Shown here: positions 5,887 to 9,582 of the stretch, piece by piece
How positions within the stretch are numbered: the stretch's first letter is position 1
How the letters are laid out: each line of letters opens with the position of its first letter
Source of the DNA: Flavipsychrobacter stenotrophus
GTDB lineage: Bacteria; Bacteroidota; Bacteroidia; Chitinophagales; Chitinophagaceae
Assembly: GCA_947379685.1 (NCBI GenBank)
Contig: CANCOG010000159.1
Location: 1-9,582, forward strand
Direction: 5' to 3'
Length of the DNA stretch: 9,582 bases
The notes under the pieces: model-generated
Seen by the model: only the letters and a program-made list of their open reading frames with translations
What the model was told of the DNA's origin: nothing
The model's database searches: none
Position numbers and translations under genes: made by a program

Positions 5887-8148
5887 TTAATTTAGCTTAA
5901 AATCAGAATAGAATTTCTTAGCTATTGCTTCATACTTTCTCGCTTCATCCATTTTGCCCATCGCCTGGAACGAAAGTGCTATATAAGGTATGTTCTGGAA
6001 TGATTTGTTGTTGACATTCAGTTCTTTACCAAAGGCATCAATAGCCAGATCGTACTGCTTATTAAAGTAATATGCGCGTCCCAGATTTGAATATGCATTT
6101 GGATTCCCAGCGTTAATAGCAATGGACTTTTTGAACATTTCTATGGCTTGTCCGTAGTTCTTTGTATTCAGGTAAATAGCACCCAGATTGTTGATCAGGG
6201 TCGCATCGTTAGGTACTTGCGCCAGCAGTTGTTTGTAATAGTACTCAGCTGAATCGTACCGGCCCTTATTGAAGTAAGCAGTAGCCAGCTCTTGCATTGC
6301 ATCTCCATTCGGGTTTATTTCTAAAGTCTTTTTGTAGAAATAAATGGCTGAGTCAAATAGTTTCAACTGACCGTAAGTACGGGCCAGGTTGAAGTAACCC
6401 AACCTCGGATCGAAGTTGTTGGCAAGGGCTTTATTAAATTGTTCCACCGCCAGTCTGTAGCGTCCGGAAGCGAGGTACACGCTACCGAGGTTATTGGTTG
6501 CTGTAGCGTGGGTCGGGTTAATGGCAAGTGCGCGTTTATCGTATATTTCAGCAGAATCGAACACATGTTCTCTGTCAAATACCCTGCCCATTTCAGCGTT
6601 TGCTTCTGAGAAGTTGGCATAAATAGCAAGGGAATTACGCAAATGAGTCAGAGCTTCAGCGTCAATAGCCGGGCGTTTTTTCTCATCGGGTTCCAGGCCA
6701 TACACTGTTTCCGCGAGTGCAGTGCCCAGATAATAGTTCAGGCGGCTGTCGTTTGGTGATTTTTCCAGGTCAACACGGTAGAGGTTTACATTGTCCTTCC
6801 AGTCCGTATTCCTTGCAACTACCATGCCTCCGAAAATAACTGTAAGAGGTACAAGAATAGCCAATACTTTAGGATTTTTGAGCGCTGAAAAATCCATTAC
6901 ATTTGATTTCAGTACAAACTTATCTATCGCTATAGCAACGGCCATACACCAGGCTGCTGAAGGCATAAACATAAAACGTTCTGCCTTTTCTGCACCGATG
7001 AGCATGAAAATGTTTGTAAATATTGAAACCGTCATCAGGAAATAAACAATGGAAAATGCCCACGGATCCTTGGTCTTCTTCATTAACTGTGTCACTGCAT
7101 ACCAAATAATAAAACCATATACTGCCATAGAAAGCAGCACACCAATATTGGCAAAGCCTACAAAGGGTATTGCATTGTAAGAGTAGTTACACAATAGCGG
7201 GTAGGGTATAAAGAACATTTTGATGTAGCTGCCAGAAATGGAAATGGCCGTAGCAAAACGTTGCATCACGTCCGGAGCCTTAACCAGTGCATTGTCAATA
7301 AACTCAATGTCTGTAGAGGTGTTAGCCTGGTAATTATTCAACACAACCGTCCTCACAATCATAAACACAATTATGGCACCTATTGACCCAGCCATGACTG
7401 CAATACTCCGTTTGCGATCTTCATTCTTATAGAGGAAGAATAATACCGGAATCACGCCCAGGAAAGTAATGGTGTTTTCTTTGGATATAATAGACAGGAA
7501 TAATGCAAAAGAACCGAGCAGGAGTTGTTTCATCTTACCTTCCTTTACATAATTCATAAAAATATTGAGCGAAAGGAATGCGAAAAGGAAGCAAAGCAAC
7601 TCATCGCGGCTTTTTACATTGGCTACAACTTCCGTATGAATAGGGTGCAGGGCAAACAAAAATGCACCAATAAATGCAACGATCGGTTTCTTGTCGTCAA
7701 AAAAACGGTTGAGAAAAGTAAAGAAGAGTAACACACAGCCAACGAAAGTAACAACATTGAAAAAATGGTTCACCACTGGGTTGAGTCCAAAAAACTGATG
7801 TTCTATTGCGAACATGACCAGTGAAAGCGGCCTGTAATCGTCATTGGGCACAATCAGATACCCTCGCATGTGCGGTGTTGTAAGTAGTTCCATTACACCC
7901 TTCAGCCCTTTGGCGACAATTGTATTATCCCTGAGCATGATAACGTCGTCTAATACGTAACCGTTTTGTAACGTGTTGGCATACAAGAGGAAAGTAATGA
8001 TACCTAGTATGATACCTAACTTTTTGTTCAATGTAAGGCCGGCTTTAGCACCATTTTCAGGAGTTGATGTTCCTTTGGGTGCGGGGGCTGCCGGGGTTGG
8101 TCGGGTGGTGACCGGATTGACTGGTCTTTGTTGTGGTTTCTTACTCAT
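5887..8148 (-). CDS. TMTC-like multi-TM glycosyltransferase-type protein with TPR repeats
   Basis: The 753 residues comprise a proline-rich cytoplasmic N-terminal tail (1-42), about ten membrane segments (about 44-445) and a tetratricopeptide array (about 465-750) with some seven repeats ending in AINP/EINP-type turns. Features seen: a double aspartate in the first extracytoplasmic loop (VLDD, D67-D68), as in GT-C fold transferases; ALHPIHTEVVANVKSRDELL (166-185), closely resembling the HPIHTEAVA block of eukaryotic TMTC O-mannosyltransferases; and EKAERFMFMPSAAW (387-400), resembling their ERLLYLPS block. TMTC proteins use dolichyl-phosphate mannose to glycosylate proteins at the ER. A bacterial member would use a polyprenyl-phosphate sugar at the inner membrane, with the TPRs perhaps holding the acceptor. 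This function is inferred and the substrate unknown. No glycosylation cluster is adjacent, and the gene is a single unit. A pure scaffold role is the alternative. Confidence 0.8.
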   Translation of the reverse strand: MSKKPQQRPVNPVTTRPTPAAPAPKGTSTPENGAKAGLTLNKKLGIILGIITFLLYANTLQNGYVLDDVIMLRDNTIVAKGLKGVMELLTTPHMRGYLIVPNDDYRPLSLVMFAIEHQFFGLNPVVNHFFNVVTFVGCVLLFFTFLNRFFDDKKPIVAFIGAFLFALHPIHTEVVANVKSRDELLCFLFAFLSLNIFMNYVKEGKMKQLLLGSFALFLSIISKENTITFLGVIPVLFFLYKNEDRKRSIAVMAGSIGAIIVFMIVRTVVLNNYQANTSTDIEFIDNALVKAPDVMQRFATAISISGSYIKMFFIPYPLLCNYSYNAIPFVGFANIGVLLSMAVYGFIIWYAVTQLMKKTKDPWAFSIVYFLMTVSIFTNIFMLIGAEKAERFMFMPSAAWCMAVAIAIDKFVLKSNVMDFSALKNPKVLAILVPLTVIFGGMVVARNTDWKDNVNLYRVDLEKSPNDSRLNYYLGTALAETVYGLEPDEKKRPAIDAEALTHLRNSLAIYANFSEANAEMGRVFDREHVFDSAEIYDKRALAINPTHATATNNLGSVYLASGRYRLAVEQFNKALANNFDPRLGYFNLARTYGQLKLFDSAIYFYKKTLEINPNGDAMQELATAYFNKGRYDSAEYYYKQLLAQVPNDATLINNLGAIYLNTKNYGQAIEMFKKSIAINAGNPNAYSNLGRAYYFNKQYDLAIDAFGKELNVNNKSFQNIPYIALSFQAMGKMDEARKYEAIAKKFYSDFKLN

Positions 8149-8905
8149 TAATATACAGATAGAATGCGTAAAATAAGCAATTTTTCATTGTGGAAACAAG
8201 AGGTATACGGAATACCAGGAAAAATCGAATGGCACCCACTCATTTCTTTCATTTTAGCCAGCGCCTATTTCTATAATTTGCTGCAATCGGTACAAATTAA
8301 GTTCCCTGCATTGTCGTGAGCCGGGTGAGTATTTTCCTACACAATTAATTTTGGAAATGTGGAATTTATATATTTTTATCACGAATAAAATGGCCGAAAG
8401 TTTCATACTGTCGTTTGTCAGTCGTGGGTAGGAGGATGGTATTCCGCGATTATTTATCTACTATTAGTTTGCTCGCTCATAGATATATTTAGTCTATAAA
8501 TGCTCGTTGTTGAATTTCATACTGATTGAAAGATGGGCTTATGGAATGTGACGGGTTTGAATTTAAACTTCAAGTAATTTTTAGGAAATTGTAGTTGATG
8601 CAGTTAGATATTTACACAGATTATTTGTTTAGCCGACCTGCTTGCCTGTTTGTGGAATTGTATGTTGCAAGTTCAAACCTTATTAGATTTTCTCCTTTGA
8701 TATTTAGCCGACGTTTAGGTTGAATGTGTGCCACCGCAAATATTGAGAATATAGAAGAATAGACATGATAAAGTATTTGATATTTCTGTGGCACGATTTT
8801 TTAGATCGATTTTTTTGGGGAGGTATGCCCCAAAAATAGATGCTAACTTTTTATTTATAATCGACGTTACATTTTCTATAGTATATAAAAAATCTAATTT
8901 TCTTT
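8149..8905. other. Large A/T-rich intergenic region between divergent genes
   Basis: I see no credible gene in these 757 bp; the frames are 25 codons or shorter. The region must drive the TPR protein leftward and the HAMP protein rightward. Visible structure: GGTAT/ATACC inverted repeat with 5-bp spacer at 8202-8216; a 10-bp inverted pair CGGAATACCA (8208-8217) and TGGTATTCCG (8437-8446); TTTAGCCGAC twice in direct orientation (8628-8637, 8703-8712); and a 9-bp G/C-clamped hairpin at 8812-8836. No full TAnnTTTG element is well placed for either gene; near matches are TTAATTTG on the minus strand (8300-8293) and TACATTTT on the plus strand near 8871. Confidence 0.5.
8812..8836 (+). promoter_or_regulatory. 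Hairpin in the probable 5' leader of the HAMP gene
   Basis: TTTTTGGGG (8812-8820) pairs perfectly with CCCCAAAAA (8828-8836) around the 7-nt loop AGGTATG. It lies about 70 bp before the ATG at 8906. Neither strand has a T run after the stem, so it is not a standard intrinsic terminator. It could be a leader hairpin or an operator; the role is unknown. Confidence 0.35.
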
Positions 8906-9582
8906 ATGGATACGGACGTGAAGATTCCAACGACGCCTACTAACGGCGCAGAAAATACCAAGGCCAAAGGTTCAAAGAAAAACAGGCAGCAGCCTGCAGA
9001 AGTACTTTACCGGGAGACCATATACGATCCCAGACCTGCGGAAATATTAGACAGGGAACTACTCAGGATTTTAATTGAAGTAAGAAACGGGAATTTTGAT
9101 GTTCGTATGCCCATTGACCAAGTAGGGGTTGCTGGCAAAATATGTGATACGCTTAATGAGATCATTTTCATGAACCAGAAAATGACCCAGGAGTTTACAC
9201 GTGCAAGCAATACAATCGGTAAGCAGGGAAAACTGACCCATCGAATCGAGGTACCCTTTGCTAAAGGTTCGTGGAGCGCAGGGGTGGACTCGATTAATAC
9301 GCTCATTTCCGACCTGGTTCATCCTACAATTGAAATTGCGGGTGTGATCAGTTCTGTGGCAAAAGGTAACTTGTCACAGCAAATGCCACTGCAAATTGGG
9401 GATCACGTATTGCAGGGGGAGTTTGCCCGTATTGCCAAGGAAGTAAATGACATGGTGAAACAGCTCAACCTGTTCTCTATGGAGGTAACCCGTGTTGCCC
9501 TCGAAGTAGGTACAGAAGGTAAATTAGGCGGGCAAGCGACCGTAAAAGGGGTGGGCGGCGTGTGGAAAGACCTTACTGACTC
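8906..9582 (+). CDS. Multi-HAMP signalling protein, probably hybrid histidine kinase (5' part only)
   Basis: The frame opens at ATG 8906 and stays open to the right edge, giving 225 complete residues with no stop. The first 48 residues are polar, lysine-rich and probably disordered, with no signal peptide or membrane segment, so the protein is predicted to be cytoplasmic. Tandem HAMP units follow at about 50-95, 96-140, 141-188 and 189-225 onward. They show the repeated pattern V-x-x-G-x-L/F-x-x-x-M/I followed by a helix with N-x-M/L-I/V, for example RNGNFDVRMPID, KQGKLTHRIEVP, AKGNLSQQMPLQ and TEGKLGGQATVKGVGG-WKDLTD. The last block is the hallmark of poly-HAMP sensors, which normally continue into more HAMPs, GAF, histidine-kinase and receiver domains, like fungal group III kinases. 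Kinase domains are not in the window, so that part is inferred. The next expected residue is Ser (partial codon TC). Confidence 0.85.
   Translation, partial: MDTDVKIPTTPTNGAENTKAKGSKKNRQQPAEVLYRETIYDPRPAEILDRELLRILIEVRNGNFDVRMPIDQVGVAGKICDTLNEIIFMNQKMTQEFTRASNTIGKQGKLTHRIEVPFAKGSWSAGVDSINTLISDLVHPTIEIAGVISSVAKGNLSQQMPLQIGDHVLQGEFARIAKEVNDMVKQLNLFSMEVTRVALEVGTEGKLGGQATVKGVGGVWKDLTD

Noticed and set aside
5887..8148. Plus-strand ORFs of 67-84 codons and minus-strand alternative frames within the TPR membrane protein gene
   Set aside because: They are shadows of a coherent 753-residue reading frame with TM segments and TPRs.
8427..8492. GGAGG-like sequence before an ATG at 8436 with an 18-codon frame
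   Set aside because: The ATG follows the purine run with no spacing, Bacteroidota make little use of Shine-Dalgarno sites, and the peptide shows no features.
8628..8712. Direct repeat TTTAGCCGAC considered as a CRISPR or att-like repeat
   Set aside because: Only two 10-bp copies 75 bp apart, with no further unit and no cas or integrase gene in view; chance or simple regulatory use is likelier.
8812..8836. Hairpin considered as an intrinsic terminator
   Set aside because: Neither strand has a T tract after the stem; the T and A runs are part of the stem itself or precede it.
9007..9322. Minus-strand ORFs of 83-99 codons near the right end
   Set aside because: They lie antisense to the clear tandem-HAMP coding sequence, which explains the open frames.

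Overview
The window looks like chromosomal DNA of a Bacteroidota bacterium, most likely near the Chitinophagales. Three things point there. The primary sigma factor is the short 285-residue type that begins MRQLKI and lacks region 1.1. A TAnnTTTG-type -7 element (TACCTTTG) lies just upstream of the acyl-CoA dehydrogenase gene. Start codons are preceded by A/T-rich leaders without clear Shine-Dalgarno sequences. The placement is inferred from family resemblance, not from a search.

Layout, left to right. A minus-strand tRNA-Leu(CAG) with its own terminator is followed by minus-strand rpoD, also with a terminator. A 323-bp divergent intergenic region separates rpoD from plus-strand gcdH (glutaryl-CoA dehydrogenase type), which ends in a strong terminator. 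Immediately after that terminator is a small two-TM-segment protein of unknown function. After a 397-bp A/T-rich gap comes a 620-residue lipoprotein with one CXXCH heme-c motif near its C terminus, again with a terminator. Converging on it is a minus-strand 753-residue membrane protein with a TMTC-like multi-TM N-terminal half and a C-terminal TPR array, which shares a near-perfect bidirectional terminator. A 757-bp A/T-rich gap then leads to the first 225 residues of a soluble multi-HAMP signalling protein, probably a hybrid histidine kinase, cut by the right edge.

Almost every gene is its own transcription unit, so there is no operon and no obvious shared pathway. tRNA-Leu and rpoD are housekeeping, gcdH belongs to lysine/tryptophan/aromatic degradation, and the other large genes concern the cell envelope or signalling. 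I found no transposase, CRISPR array, phage gene or defence cassette, and no convincing new multigene system. The items most worth a second look are the monoheme lipoprotein, the TMTC-like TPR protein, the small membrane protein placed right behind a terminator, and the two large A/T-rich gaps.
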